Positions 45,392 through 54,791 of a DNA stretch of 64,000 nt are shown here, piece after piece. The notes beneath the pieces are model-generated. The model was not told the origin of the DNA, ran no database searches, and saw only the letters and a program-made list of their open reading frames with translations. Position 1 is the stretch's first letter, and every line of letters begins with the position of its first letter. The stretch is from Lachnospiraceae bacterium (lineage in GTDB: Bacteria > Bacillota > Clostridia > Lachnospirales > Lachnospiraceae). Position numbers and translations under genes: made by a program. The DNA lies in NCBI GenBank assembly GCA_017396555.1, contig JAFQLS010000021.1, forward strand, positions 1 through 64,000, given 5' to 3'.

Positions 45392-46717
45392 ATGACAAAA
45401 GAAGAATTCGCACAACTTATATTGAATGAAATAGATGAAATGATATTTGTTATTGATATAGATACATATGAATTGTTGTATTTAAATAGCAAGGGAATAG
45501 AGCTTTTGTGTGACAAAAACGAAAGTTGGGAAAACAGAGCATGTTATGAGGTAATGTGTGGATTTGATAAACCTTGTGAATGGTGTCCTAATTCTATAAT
45601 AAGAGAAAAGGGCAGATATTCGTGGGAGATATTTAATGAAAAAATTAATAAGTATCTTTATGAGAAGTATAAAATGATTACGATAAATGGACGTCAGGCA
45701 AAATTGTGTGTTGCTTCGGATATTACTAAACAGAAGCTTGCGGCAATAGAGCTTACAAAACGACTTGAATTAGAAGAGACATTGGTTAAATGCGTAAGAA
45801 CCTTAAATGAAAATGATGATGCTGATGAGGCCATTAATGTATTATTATCTATTATTGCAGAGTATCATGATGCTGATAGGGCATATATATTCGAATATGA
45901 TGAAAATGAAGATAATATAATGGATAATACATATGAGTGGTGTGCAGAAGGTGTTAAGCCGCAGATAGGGATACTTCAAAGACTGGATGTAGCTTTGATT
46001 GACAGGTGGATAGAATACTTTGAAAAAGATAATGAATTATGTATTTCATCCTTAACCGGTGAGGTAGACAAGGATTCGGAAGAATATAAGATACTTCAAA
46101 TACAGGAAGTTGAGAGTCTTATGACGGCACCGCTTAGAATAGATGGCAAGATATCTGGTTTTATTGGTGTGGATAATCCTAAGAAGAATCTTGATACAAG
46201 GGTGCTTTTAAGATCTGTAAATGCATTTGTTATGAATGATATTCAAAAGAGAAAGGCTATGGCTAAATTATTTGAGTTAAGTTATGGCGATAGATTGACC
46301 AAAGTGGGTAACAGGCATTCCTATGTTGAAAGAATGATTGAATTTGAAACTAAATATTCACATTCGTTAGGAATAATTTTTGCAGATATAAATGGATTGA
46401 AAATAGCAAATGACGTATATGGTCATGAGTACGGTGATAAAATGATAAGGGATGTGGCAAATATTTTAAAGAAAATATTTGTAAAAGATGTATACAGAAT
46501 TGGTGGGGATGAATTTGTAGTATTTTGCCCGGATATTGATGAGGCTGCATTTGAAGAAAAAGTGGCTCAGTTAAATAATAACTGGCCCGAGAATATTACT
46601 GTGTCTGTTGGCTCTGTATGGGAAAATGACTGTAAAAATGTTAAGAAACATGTGATGAATGCAGATAAATTAATGTACGAAAATAAGAAAAGATATTATG
46701 CCGAGAAAAAGGATTAG
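45392..46717 (+). CDS. Diguanylate cyclase with PAS-like and GAF domains
   Basis: This protein of 441 residues has no membrane helix, so it is cytoplasmic. Residues 5-115 look like a PAS domain (DEMIFVIDIDTYELLYLNSK) that includes CGFDKPCEWCP, a Cys cluster that could bind metal. Residues 130-285 are GAF-like (YHDADRAYIFEYDE; LMTAPLRIDGKISGFIGVDN). Residues 300-441 are GGDEF (IIFADINGLKIANDVYGHEY; RIGGDEFVVFC). It is expected to make cyclic di-GMP in response to an unknown signal. GTGGAGG precedes the ATG. The lipid-kinase gene starts 8 bp after its stop, suggesting a joint transcript. Confidence 0.92.
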   Translation: MTKEEFAQLILNEIDEMIFVIDIDTYELLYLNSKGIELLCDKNESWENRACYEVMCGFDKPCEWCPNSIIREKGRYSWEIFNEKINKYLYEKYKMITINGRQAKLCVASDITKQKLAAIELTKRLELEETLVKCVRTLNENDDADEAINVLLSIIAEYHDADRAYIFEYDENEDNIMDNTYEWCAEGVKPQIGILQRLDVALIDRWIEYFEKDNELCISSLTGEVDKDSEEYKILQIQEVESLMTAPLRIDGKISGFIGVDNPKKNLDTRVLLRSVNAFVMNDIQKRKAMAKLFELSYGDRLTKVGNRHSYVERMIEFETKYSHSLGIIFADINGLKIANDVYGHEYGDKMIRDVANILKKIFVKDVYRIGGDEFVVFCPDIDEAAFEEKVAQLNNNWPENITVSVGSVWENDCKNVKKHVMNADKLMYENKKRYYAEKKD

Positions 46718-46725
46718 GTGAAAAT

Positions 46726-47667
46726 ATGCTATATTTTATTGTGAATGCAACATCAAGAAGTGGCAAGGGGTTGAGCATATGGAAAAGGGTAAAAGCTATT
46801 CTTAAGGATAGTAATATAAAGTATAAAGCATATGAAACGAAATATGAAAAACATGCTACTGAATTAGCAAGAAAGATATCATCAAGAGATGAGAAAAAGA
46901 TAGATATTGTAGTGCTAGGTGGAGATGGTACTATTAATGAAGTAATCAATGGTATTGTCGATTTTGAAAAGGTAAGATTTGGTGTTGTTCCGACCGGTTC
47001 TGGTAATGATTTTGCAAGAGGGCTTGGGATTAAGGGCAAGCCTGAGGAAATTATTAAGGATATAATAAGTGAGGAAAATGGGACACGCATTGATATAGGA
47101 AGGGTAACATGGGATGATAATCAGACAAGATTATTTGCGATTAGTTCTGGTGTTGGGCTTGATGCCATAGTCACAAAAAAAACTAATACATCAAAATTAA
47201 AAAAGGTATTGAATAAACTAAAGCTTGGTAAATTGACTTATGTAATACTTACTGTGCAGACATTGTTTAGTATGGATACTTTTGATGCAGAGGTATGCTG
47301 TGAAGGAAATGAAGGTATCAGTTACAAAAAAGTAATATTTATGGCGTGTATGAATTTTAGGGCTGAAGGAGGCGGAGTGCCAATGGCACCGGGAGCTTTA
47401 CCTACAGATGGAAAATTGTCGGTTGCAAGTGCTGCAGGAATTCCAAAATGGAAGACATTTTTCTGTCTTCCGTTGTTAGTGGCTGCTAAACACGAGAATA
47501 TAAATGGATTTGATATATTCGAAAGCGCAAAGTTCATAATTAAAACTGATAAGTCTGTGACATTGCACACTGATGGTGAATATATAGCAGATGTGAAAAC
47601 AGTAGGTTACGAATGTCTAAAGGGAAGATTAAATATGTTGAATGAGGTAAAGAATGGAAACGAATAG
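46726..47667 (+). CDS. Diacylglycerol kinase family (DagK/YegS-like) lipid kinase
   Basis: This protein of 313 residues has the nucleotide-binding signature VLGGDGTINEVINGI near 63 and VPTGSGNDFARGLG near 88, followed by the beta-sandwich C-terminal domain with AEGGGVPMAPGA and DGKLSVASA. Members phosphorylate diacylglycerol or related lipids at the inner membrane face. It lies between a cyclase gene and an aldo/keto reductase gene, overlapping the latter by 14 bp. The exact lipid substrate cannot be told. Confidence 0.9.
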   Translation: MLYFIVNATSRSGKGLSIWKRVKAILKDSNIKYKAYETKYEKHATELARKISSRDEKKIDIVVLGGDGTINEVINGIVDFEKVRFGVVPTGSGNDFARGLGIKGKPEEIIKDIISEENGTRIDIGRVTWDDNQTRLFAISSGVGLDAIVTKKTNTSKLKKVLNKLKLGKLTYVILTVQTLFSMDTFDAEVCCEGNEGISYKKVIFMACMNFRAEGGGVPMAPGALPTDGKLSVASAAGIPKWKTFFCLPLLVAAKHENINGFDIFESAKFIIKTDKSVTLHTDGEYIADVKTVGYECLKGRLNMLNEVKNGNE

Positions 47668-48547
47668 AATAATTGTAGGTTGTATGAGAATTAGTGATAA
47701 GGATGTACAATCAGTAAATAAACTTATTAATGCAGCAATAGAAAATGGAATTAATTTCTTTGACCATGCAGACATATATGGTCAGGGGAAATCAGAATTA
47801 ATATTTGCTGAGGCTGTGAAAAATAATTCCGGTATTAAAAGAGAAGACATTATTTTACAGTCAAAATGTGGAATAAGACCAGGTATTTGTTATGACTTTT
47901 CGAAGGATTATATAATTAAGTCGGTGGATGGTATTTTACAGAGACTTAATACGGAATATCTTGATATACTTTTACTACACAGACCTGACGCACTGGTAGA
48001 GCCGTATGAGGTTGCAGAAGCATTTGATGAATTATATAGGAATGGAAAGGTAAGAAAATTCGGTGTATCTAACCATAAGCCTATGCAAATAGAATTGCTT
48101 AAGAAATATGTTAATCAACCAATTTTATATAATCAGCTTCAATACAGCATACCGGTATCTAATTTGGTGGCAAATGGTCTTGAAGTAAATATGACATCAG
48201 AAGGCTCGTTAGACAGAGATGGCAGTGTGCTTGATTATTGCAGACTTAATGACATAACTATACAGGCGTGGTCGCCGTTTCAGATGCCAAACTGGCAAGG
48301 TTGTTTTATAAATAGTGAGGCATACCCTGAGTTGAATAATGTTTTAAATGAACTGGCAGGAAAATATGGTGTATCTGCTACTGCAATTGCAACAGCATGG
48401 ATTCTTAGACATCCTGCAAATATACAGGTTGTAACGGGAACAACTAATGCAGACAGGTTAAAAGAGATAATAAGTGCCAGAGATATTAAAATAACCAGAG
48501 AAGAATGGTATAGATTATATTTGGCAGCAGGACATATACTGCCATAG
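47654..48547 (+). CDS. Aldo/keto reductase
   Basis: This protein of 297 residues is an NADPH-dependent reductase of the YdhF-like group. The catalytic residues are visible: Asp and Tyr in FFDHADIYGQG, Lys in QSKCGIRPG and His in LLLHRPDAL. RKFGVSNHKPMQIE and the C-terminal VVTGTTNADRLKEI, the cofactor loop, follow. The ATG overlaps the lipid-kinase gene by 14 bp, so translation is probably coupled. Substrate unknown. Confidence 0.92.
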   Translation: METNRIIVGCMRISDKDVQSVNKLINAAIENGINFFDHADIYGQGKSELIFAEAVKNNSGIKREDIILQSKCGIRPGICYDFSKDYIIKSVDGILQRLNTEYLDILLLHRPDALVEPYEVAEAFDELYRNGKVRKFGVSNHKPMQIELLKKYVNQPILYNQLQYSIPVSNLVANGLEVNMTSEGSLDRDGSVLDYCRLNDITIQAWSPFQMPNWQGCFINSEAYPELNNVLNELAGKYGVSATAIATAWILRHPANIQVVTGTTNADRLKEIISARDIKITREEWYRLYLAAGHILP

Positions 48548-48566
48548 AAGACGAAAGAGGTAAAGT

Positions 48567-48797
48567 ATGTATTGTAATATGTGTGGTAAAGAAATAGCAG
48601 ACGATTCAAGATTTTGTAATATATGTGGCGCAAAGGTCATAACACTTGAGGCTAAGGTTACTAATGAACCGGATGTTGAAGAAAATAAAATGTCTGTTGC
48701 TAAGCAGGCGTTGCTGATTGCGGGAGCAACTATAGTAGGTTTGATACTTGCAGGTGGTATATTATTGTTTACGATATCGCTGATAAGTTATTTATAA
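48567..48797 (+). CDS. Small zinc-ribbon membrane protein
   Basis: This protein of 76 residues begins MYCNMCGKEIADDSRFCNIC, a four-cysteine zinc ribbon, then an acidic linker and one C-terminal membrane helix (about 51-74). Such proteins are common in Clostridia and have no known role. GAAAGAGGTAAAGT precedes the ATG, 19 bp after the aldo/keto reductase gene. Confidence 0.8.
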   Translation: MYCNMCGKEIADDSRFCNICGAKVITLEAKVTNEPDVEENKMSVAKQALLIAGATIVGLILAGGILLFTISLISYL

Positions 48798-48869
48798 TTA
48801 ACACTTTACAAGATAATAATATGTGATATACTGTTTAGTAGGTTTTTGAAGAAACGGAAGTTGTTATTT

Positions 48870-49523
48870 ATGGAGATTTTATTTGAAGATGAATACTTAA
48901 TCGTCTGTATAAAGCCTGTTGGGATTTTATCGCAAAAGGATGCGAGTGGTTCTAAAAATATGGTTGATGAGCTTAATTTGTATTTACATGATAAAAATGA
49001 AGCCGGAAATGTATACGTGGTTCACAGGCTTGATAAGAATGTAAGTGGCGTTATGGTATTTGCAAAATCTTCTAAAGTAGCCGCGGAATTATCAAAGATC
49101 ATTGGAGAGAATAAATTTAACAAGGAGTATATGGCTGTTATTAAAGGAACGCCAAATGACAAAGAGGGAGTGCTTGAAGATTTACTATTTAAGGATTCTT
49201 CTAAAAATAAGACTTATGTAGTAAAACGAGAGCGAAAGGGAGTTAAGAAAGCATCACTTGAGTATAAAGTAGTTGATACGATGAATGTGGAATGTGATAT
49301 TATTTCAAAGGTGTGGATTAAGCTTCACACAGGAAGATCTCATCAAATCAGAGTTCAATTTGCGTCAAGGAAAATGCCTTTGCTTGGTGATGGAAAATAC
49401 GGTAGCAGGGAAAATAAATGTGATGTGGCACTTTGGTCATACAGAATATCATTTATTCATCCCGTGACTAGAGAAAAAGTAGATTGTTACAAAAATCCAC
49501 CAGATAAATATCCGTGGTGGTAG
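48870..49523 (+). CDS. RluA family pseudouridine synthase
   Basis: This protein has 217 residues. VHRLDKNVSGVMVFA near 52-66 contains the catalytic Asp. NKEYMAVIKG, KLHTGRSHQIRVQFA and LLGDGKYG are the other family motifs. There is no S4 domain, and the protein is shorter than RluD, so it belongs to the small group acting on rRNA or tRNA sites that cannot be assigned here. The ATG at 48870 is preferred; a TTG at 48846 in frame is less likely. A Bax-inhibitor-like gene follows 20 bp later. Confidence 0.9.
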   Translation: MEILFEDEYLIVCIKPVGILSQKDASGSKNMVDELNLYLHDKNEAGNVYVVHRLDKNVSGVMVFAKSSKVAAELSKIIGENKFNKEYMAVIKGTPNDKEGVLEDLLFKDSSKNKTYVVKRERKGVKKASLEYKVVDTMNVECDIISKVWIKLHTGRSHQIRVQFASRKMPLLGDGKYGSRENKCDVALWSYRISFIHPVTREKVDCYKNPPDKYPWW

Positions 49524-49543
49524 ATTAAAGGAGGAAAATAATT

Positions 49544-50323
49544 ATGGCAGACTATAATCCGTATAAAGATTACAGTTACAAAAATGCATATGATGATGGT
49601 ATGGAAAAAGATATTATGGATGGTTATGATGAACCATATGAGGATTCGGGTGCAAATATAATTGATTTAAACAGCATTCTTGTAAGAGCATTTATTTTTA
49701 TGGTAATTGCGCTTGGTGTTACAGCATTTGTTGCAATGTATGTTGCATCAGATATGAATATGGTAATTAGATTATATTCAGGATATAATTATATTATTTT
49801 AATCGTTGTGGAATTTGCAATGGTATTCTTAACACAGTATGCAGTTAATAAGAAGAATTTACCGTTAGCTATTATCGGATTTTTTGGATATTCGGTGGCT
49901 ACCGGAATTATGTTTTCAGTTATATTTGTTGTATTTGAAATAGGAAGTATTGCAAATGCATTCTTCATAACTGCAGCACTATTCCTGCTTATGGCTGTAT
50001 ATGGAATAATAACTAAGAGAGATATGGATCAAATAGGTGATTATGCTATTATGGCATTGTTAGGAATCATAGTAGTGTCGTTTCTTAATATGTTCGTATT
50101 TGAAAGCTCAGGACTTGACTGGATTGTTTCGGCTGTTACAGTTGTTATCTTTGTATGTTTAACAGCTTATGATACATGGAAATTAAAGAAAATGAGTGCA
50201 CTGAAGGGTGCTGATAAAGAAACTAAGCTGGTTCTTGGAGTATATGGTGCTATGGAATTATATCTTGATTTCATAAATATATTCTTAAAGATTCTTAGAT
50301 TTGTAGGTAGAGCCAGAGATTAA
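49544..50323 (+). CDS. Bax inhibitor-1 family membrane protein
   Basis: This protein of 259 residues starts with a polar, Tyr/Asp-rich tail (1-40), followed by seven hydrophobic segments. The family signs are ILVRAFIFMVIALGVTAFVA, GYSVATGIMFSVIF and the C-terminal CLTAYDTWKLKK with an acidic pair in LYLDFINIFLKILR. BI-1 homologues are pH-sensitive calcium leak channels; the role in bacteria is not settled. AAAGGAGG precedes the ATG. A strong terminator follows. Confidence 0.9.
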   Translation: MADYNPYKDYSYKNAYDDGMEKDIMDGYDEPYEDSGANIIDLNSILVRAFIFMVIALGVTAFVAMYVASDMNMVIRLYSGYNYIILIVVEFAMVFLTQYAVNKKNLPLAIIGFFGYSVATGIMFSVIFVVFEIGSIANAFFITAALFLLMAVYGIITKRDMDQIGDYAIMALLGIIVVSFLNMFVFESSGLDWIVSAVTVVIFVCLTAYDTWKLKKMSALKGADKETKLVLGVYGAMELYLDFINIFLKILRFVGRARD

Positions 50324-50330
50324 TAAAAAT

Positions 50331-50380
50331 AAGGCGTTGCTCTCGCAAATTAAAATTGTGGAGCGACGCCTTTTAATTTT
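50331..50380. terminator. Bidirectional terminator between convergent genes
   Basis: The stem GGCGTTGCTC with GAGCGACGCC (one G-U pair) extends with flanking AA/TT, an 18-nt loop and T-rich ends. It separates the Bax-inhibitor-like gene from engB. Confidence 0.8.
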
Positions 50381-50384
50381 GGTC

Positions 50385-50987
50385 TTATGATGCATCATCC
50401 GAATCGGAAATCAGAGATTCAATTGTGCTCCATATTTCATCACGCCCCTGCTTGGTCTGTGCTGAAAACGGAAGAATAATAGTACCCGGTTTAACATTTA
50501 ATCCCTGACGAATAAGCTTTAATTGCTTTTGTATCTGACTTCTTTTGATTTTATCAAGCTTGGTTGCAATTATAATTGGGTTATATCCGTTATAAACAAC
50601 CCATTCATACATATTCTTATCATTTGAGGAAGGCTCATGGCGTATGTCGATTAGAAGAAATACTGCCTTTAGCTGTTTAGAGGTCTGGAGATAGTTTTCA
50701 ATCATCACACCCCATTTTTCCTGTACATCCTTTGACACCTTAGCATATCCGTAGCCGGGAAGGTCTACAAAATATAGTGCTTCATTTATATTATAGAAAT
50801 TAATTGTCTGGGTTTTACCCGGCTGTGAAGAAGTCCTTGCTAAAGATTTTCTGTTAAGCAATCCATTTATTAATGAAGATTTACCAACATTTGATTTGCC
50901 GGCAAATGCTATCTCGGGCAATTTATTTTCAGGAAGCTTGCTTGTGATACCACAAACAGTTTCTAAATTTACATTTTTAATTATCAT
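50385..50987 (-). CDS. engB: Ribosome biogenesis GTPase EngB/YsxC
   Basis: This protein of 200 residues assists 50S subunit assembly. GTPase motifs are G1 AGKSNVGKSSLI, G2/G3 SSQPGKTQTINFYNI and DLPGYGYAK, and G4 TKLDKIKR. The start at 50985-50987 (MIIKNVNLETV) is chosen because AAAGGG lies about 10 nt upstream; another ATG 8 codons earlier has no site and would exceed the usual length. It is convergent with the gene to its left and divergent from rho. Confidence 0.94.
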   Translation of the reverse strand: MIIKNVNLETVCGITSKLPENKLPEIAFAGKSNVGKSSLINGLLNRKSLARTSSQPGKTQTINFYNINEALYFVDLPGYGYAKVSKDVQEKWGVMIENYLQTSKQLKAVFLLIDIRHEPSSNDKNMYEWVVYNGYNPIIIATKLDKIKRSQIQKQLKLIRQGLNVKPGTIILPFSAQTKQGRDEIWSTIESLISDSDDAS

Positions 50988-51135
50988 TTGAAACGAACCC
51001 TTTCTATACATTTTTCATTATTGTACTATTATTTTAAAAATAATGCTACCATTTTTATTTTTTGTAGTGTATAATGTGGATATCTGAAACATATCGTTAT
51101 AAATTCCCAAGAATATTAAGGAGAAATGAATATTT

Positions 51136-52497
51136 ATGAAAGAAAAGTTAATGAGTCTTTCTGTAAGTGAGTTGCGTGAAATTGCAAAACATCAGCATAT
51201 AGGGAGAACAACAGGAATAAAGAAAGAAGAGTTGGTGGAGGCTATATTGGCCGCCCAGGCTGCAAAGGAAGAAGCTACAGAAGTTGCAGAGGTAAAAGAA
51301 GAAATTAAAGAAGATAAGAAGGAAGATAATCGCAGAACAGATTCTTTGGATGAAGAAAGAAAAGATTTAGACAGTGGAATAGTAGCGGATGGTATTCTTG
51401 AGGTTATGCAGGATGGTTATGGGTTCATAAGATGTGAGAATTTTTTACCGGGAGAAAATGATGTATATGTCTCTCCTTCACAGATAAGAAAGTTTAATCT
51501 TAAGACAGGTGATATTATTAAGGGTAAGGTCAGAATTAAGACACAGAATGAGAAGTTTGGTGCACTTTTATACATAAGTGAAATTAATGGACGTCATCCA
51601 TCAGAGGCTACAAGAAGAAAGAATTTTGAGGATTTAACTCCAATATTTCCAAATGAGCGACTTAATATGGAGAGTGGAAGCAGTAAGCTATCAATGAGAA
51701 TTATGGACTTGATAGCACCGGTAGGTAAGGGGCAGAGAGGTATGATTGTATCGCCGCCAAAGGCTGGTAAAACTACACTTCTTAAAGAGGTTGCTAATTC
51801 AGTGCTTAGAAATAATCCTAAGATGCATATGATTATTTTACTTATTGATGAGCGTCCGGAAGAGGTTACGGATATCAAGGAAGCAATTATTGGTGAAAAT
51901 GTTGAGGTTATTTATTCTACATTCGATGAGCTTCCGGAACATCACAGAAGAGTATCTGAAATGGTTATAGAGAGAGCTAAGAGACTTGTAGAACATGGAG
52001 AGGATGTTATTATTCTTCTTGATAGCATTACACGTCTTGCAAGAGCATATAATATGGTAGTTCCGCCAAGTGGTAGAACATTGTCAGGCGGTCTTGATCC
52101 TGCAGCTCTTCATATGCCTAAGAGATTTTTTGGTGCTGCCAGAAATATGCGTGAAGGCGGAAGTCTTACAATTCTTGCTACAGCACTTGTGGAAACGGGT
52201 AGCAAAATGGATGATGTAGTATATGAGGAATTCAAGGGTACAGGTAATATGGAGCTTGTTCTTGACAGAAAATTATCTGAAAAGAGAGTTTTCCCTGCTC
52301 TTGATATTGTTAAATCAGGTACCAGAAGAGAAGACCTTCTTCTTAGCAGAGAGGAAATGGAAGCTGTCTATATTATAAGGAAGTCAACTAATGGAATGAG
52401 AACAGATGAAGCTGTTGAAAGAATACTTGATTTGTTTGCTAAGACTAAAAATAATGATGAATTTATCAAATCAATAAAAAATATTAGACTTATATAA
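51136..52497 (+). CDS. rho: Transcription termination factor Rho
   Basis: This protein has 453 residues. The N-terminal SAP-like Rho_N helix ([17 protein letters not shown]) is followed by an acidic/basic linker (45-80) longer than in E. coli, the RNA-binding cold-shock domain ([20 protein letters not shown]), the Walker [14 protein letters not shown] near 208, [25 protein letters not shown] and the Q/R-loop segments. It is a ring-shaped helicase that ends transcription. TAAGGAG lies before the ATG. rpmE follows after 118 bp with its own promoter. Confidence 0.96.
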   Translation: MKEKLMSLSVSELREIAKHQHIGRTTGIKKEELVEAILAAQAAKEEATEVAEVKEEIKEDKKEDNRRTDSLDEERKDLDSGIVADGILEVMQDGYGFIRCENFLPGENDVYVSPSQIRKFNLKTGDIIKGKVRIKTQNEKFGALLYISEINGRHPSEATRRKNFEDLTPIFPNERLNMESGSSKLSMRIMDLIAPVGKGQRGMIVSPPKAGKTTLLKEVANSVLRNNPKMHMIILLIDERPEEVTDIKEAIIGENVEVIYSTFDELPEHHRRVSEMVIERAKRLVEHGEDVIILLDSITRLARAYNMVVPPSGRTLSGGLDPAALHMPKRFFGAARNMREGGSLTILATALVETGSKMDDVVYEEFKGTGNMELVLDRKLSEKRVFPALDIVKSGTRREDLLLSREEMEAVYIIRKSTNGMRTDEAVERILDLFAKTKNNDEFIKSIKNIRLI

Positions 52498-52507
52498 TAA
52501 AAAGTGC

Positions 52508-52536
52508 TTGCATTACAAGTTGGCTTGTGCTATACT
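52508..52536 (+). promoter_or_regulatory. sigma-A-type promoter of rpmE
   Basis: TTGCAT and TATACT with a 17-bp spacer lie 80 bp before the start of rpmE. Confidence 0.6.
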
Positions 52537-52564
52537 TTAAAAGCTGTTTTAAAGTAGTAGTATG

Positions 52565-52580
52565 ATTGGCGTCAGCCAAT
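52565..52580 (+). promoter_or_regulatory. Hairpin in the rpmE leader
   Basis: A perfect 6-bp stem ATTGGC-GTCA-GCCAAT lies 36 nt before the ATG. L31 mRNA leaders that let the protein repress its own synthesis are known in Firmicutes; whether this is one is inference. Confidence 0.4.
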
Positions 52581-52615
52581 TTGTATATGATTAATTTTGT
52601 AGAGAGGTGAAAGAA

Positions 52616-52816
52616 ATGAGAGAAGGAATTCATCCAGAATATTATCAGGCAAAGGTTGTATGTAACTGTGGTAACGAGTTCGTAACAGGTTCAACCAAGG
52701 AAAGCATCCACGTAGAAATTTGTTCAGAATGTCATTCGTTCTATACAGGTCAGCAGAAGGCTACTCAGGTTCGTGGACGTATTGATAAGTTCAATCGTAA
52801 GTATAATATGAACTAA
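52616..52816 (+). CDS. rpmE: Ribosomal protein L31
   Basis: This protein of 66 residues begins [20 protein letters not shown] and continues with [13 protein letters not shown]-type sequence. The four cysteines in CNCG and CSEC make this the zinc-binding L31 type, which can be swapped for a zinc-free copy under zinc shortage. The ATG at 52616 is preferred over a GTG 9 nt upstream because AGAGGTG is the ribosome binding site and L31 normally starts there. A terminator follows. Confidence 0.96.
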   Translation: MREGIHPEYYQAKVVCNCGNEFVTGSTKESIHVEICSECHSFYTGQQKATQVRGRIDKFNRKYNMN

Positions 52817-52839
52817 TTGTAAATAATTATGACAGATTA

Positions 52840-52871
52840 GGTTGAGGTTGCTAGAATCTCAACCTTTTTTT
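52840..52871 (+). terminator. Rho-independent terminator after rpmE
   Basis: The stem GGTTGAG with CTCAACC and an 11-nt loop is followed by seven T. Confidence 0.85.
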
Positions 52872-52888
52872 CAAGAAAGGAGTACACC

Positions 52889-53929
52889 ATGAAACCATCA
52901 GGTATAGGCGGTCAGGCCGTATTAGAAGGAATAATGATGAAGAACAAAGAAAAGTATGCCGTAGCCGTTCGTAAGCCGGATAAGGAGATAGAACTTAAGG
53001 TTGACGAATATAAGGGAATTACTAAGGGTAATAAGATTCTTAATCTTCCTTTTATTAGAGGTGTATTTAATTTTATAGATTCACTTATCCTTGGAATGAA
53101 GACACTTATTTATTCGGCAGATTTCTATGAGGATGAAGATGAGGTAGAGGTTAAGCCGGGAGATAAGGTTGCAGATTCCTTATTTAAGGAAAAAGCAGAG
53201 AGTGTTATGATTGGTGTAACAGTGTTTATATCTGTTATCATTGCCATAGGTTTATTTATGGTGTTGCCAACCATTATAGCAGGATTTTTTGAGAAACAGT
53301 TCAATATACTGTCAGCAGGTCTTGTGTCTGCGATAGAAGGAATTGTTAGAATAACTTTGTTCCTTATATATGTGGTTCTTATTTCATTTATGAAGGATAT
53401 TCAGAGAACCTATATGTATCACGGAGCAGAGCATAAATGTATTAACTGTATTGAGCATGGTAATGAGCTTACAGTGGAAAATGTTATGAAGAGTTCAAGA
53501 CTTCATAGAAGATGCGGAACGAGCTTTTTATTATTCGTTATGATAATAAGTATCATTTTGTTTATGTTTATCAGAGTGGATGGAATGGTGCTTAAGATAG
53601 TTACAAGATTACTTCTTGTTCCGGTTGTAGCCGGCATTTCTTATGAGATTATCAGACTTGCAGGAAGAAGCGATGCTCTTATAGTAAGAATTATAAGTGC
53701 ACCGGGATTACTTCTTCAGAGACTTACAACTAAAGAGCCGGATGAGGATATGGTTGAGGTGGCTATAGCTGCTGTTGAAGCTGTATTTGACTGGAAGCAG
53801 TACCTTGAGGAGTATGAGGCGGAGCTTGACGCAGAAATGGAAGAGTCGGAGGAGTCAGATTCGGAAGAAAATGAGACTTCTGATGAGTCTGATGACGAAA
53901 ACGCTGAGGATGATGAAGATGACGTATAG
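52889..53929 (+). CDS. DUF1385 membrane protein
   Basis: This protein of 346 residues belongs to the DUF1385 family: GGQAVLEGIMMKNKEKYAVA at 7-26, PFIRGVFNF, YHGAEHKCINCIEHG near 174 and HRRCGTSFLLFV near 205. There are about four membrane segments. The conserved H, C and E residues in the second half suggest metal binding, but the function is unknown. The C-terminus from about 312 is almost only Asp/Glu/Ser. It sits between rpmE and prmC as in most Clostridia, and its stop overlaps the prmC start by 11 bp. Confidence 0.93.
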   Translation: MKPSGIGGQAVLEGIMMKNKEKYAVAVRKPDKEIELKVDEYKGITKGNKILNLPFIRGVFNFIDSLILGMKTLIYSADFYEDEDEVEVKPGDKVADSLFKEKAESVMIGVTVFISVIIAIGLFMVLPTIIAGFFEKQFNILSAGLVSAIEGIVRITLFLIYVVLISFMKDIQRTYMYHGAEHKCINCIEHGNELTVENVMKSSRLHRRCGTSFLLFVMIISIILFMFIRVDGMVLKIVTRLLLVPVVAGISYEIIRLAGRSDALIVRIISAPGLLLQRLTTKEPDEDMVEVAIAAVEAVFDWKQYLEEYEAELDAEMEESEESDSEENETSDESDDENAEDDEDDV

Positions 53930-54791
53930 GCAGATTCTTGTTGAGGGCGAAAATATCCTTAAGGATGCCGAAATTGATGATTATAAATCAGATGCATGGT
54001 TGCTATTTGAGTATGCATTTGGTATGAATAGAACCGGTTATCTTGTTAAGGCAGATAAAGAAGTTGAGGGCGTTATATCCGAGTATCTAGATATAATAAA
54101 TGAGAGAGCAACCAGAAAGCCTTTACAGCATATTACAGGAGTTCAGGAGTTCTATGGACTTGAATTTATTGTAAATGAAAATGTTCTTATTCCAAGGCAG
54201 GATACGGAAATTCTTGTAGAAGAGGCGATTAAGATTATCAATAATCCGGATTGCAAGGATACAGGTTGTCACATTCTTGATATGTGTACCGGTTCAGGCT
54301 GTATTGCCATAACACTTGCAAAGAATTGTGAAAATACGAAAGTTACAGGTGTGGACATTTCTGACGGTGCGTTAGAGGTGGCAGTAGCTAACAAAGAAAA
54401 AAATTCAGCAGCTAATGTTGATTTTATTCAGAGCAATTTATTTGAAAATATAAATGATAAATTTGATGTTATTGTATCGAATCCACCATATATTGAAAGT
54501 GATGTGATTGATACATTGATGCAGGAAGTTAAGGACTTTGAGCCAAGGCTTGCACTTGATGGTGAGGCTGACGGACTTAAGTTCTATAGAGAGATTACAA
54601 AACAGTCTCTTAAATATATGAAGCCTTCCGGTTATCTTTTATACGAGATAGGACATAATCAGGGTGAGGCAGTAAGCAATATTATGATAGAAAATGGATA
54701 CACTGCTGTTAAGGTGATTAAGGATTTGGCAGGACTTGACAGGGTGGTTATGGGACATTTCCCAGAAGAAATGGAGGAAGACAATGTTTGA
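53919..54791 (+). CDS. prmC: Release-factor glutamine methyltransferase
   Basis: This protein has 290 residues. The helical N-domain ([20 protein letters not shown]) is followed by the SAM fold with [16 protein letters not shown] near 130 and the substrate motif SNPPYIESD near 185, which holds the Gln side chain of the release factor. It methylates the Gln of the GGQ motif of PrfA/PrfB. The ATG at 53919 lies inside the end of the DUF1385 gene and matches the usual start; longer frames upstream are read-through of the acidic tail. Its end overlaps prfA by 8 bp, so enzyme and substrate are coupled. Confidence 0.94.
   Translation: MTYRQILVEGENILKDAEIDDYKSDAWLLFEYAFGMNRTGYLVKADKEVEGVISEYLDIINERATRKPLQHITGVQEFYGLEFIVNENVLIPRQDTEILVEEAIKIINNPDCKDTGCHILDMCTGSGCIAITLAKNCENTKVTGVDISDGALEVAVANKEKNSAANVDFIQSNLFENINDKFDVIVSNPPYIESDVIDTLMQEVKDFEPRLALDGEADGLKFYREITKQSLKYMKPSGYLLYEIGHNQGEAVSNIMIENGYTAVKVIKDLAGLDRVVMGHFPEEMEEDNV

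Noticed and set aside
53775-53918. Long N-terminal extension of PrmC
   Set aside because: This is the acidic end of the DUF1385 gene read in another frame. The ATG at 53919 matches the normal PrmC start.
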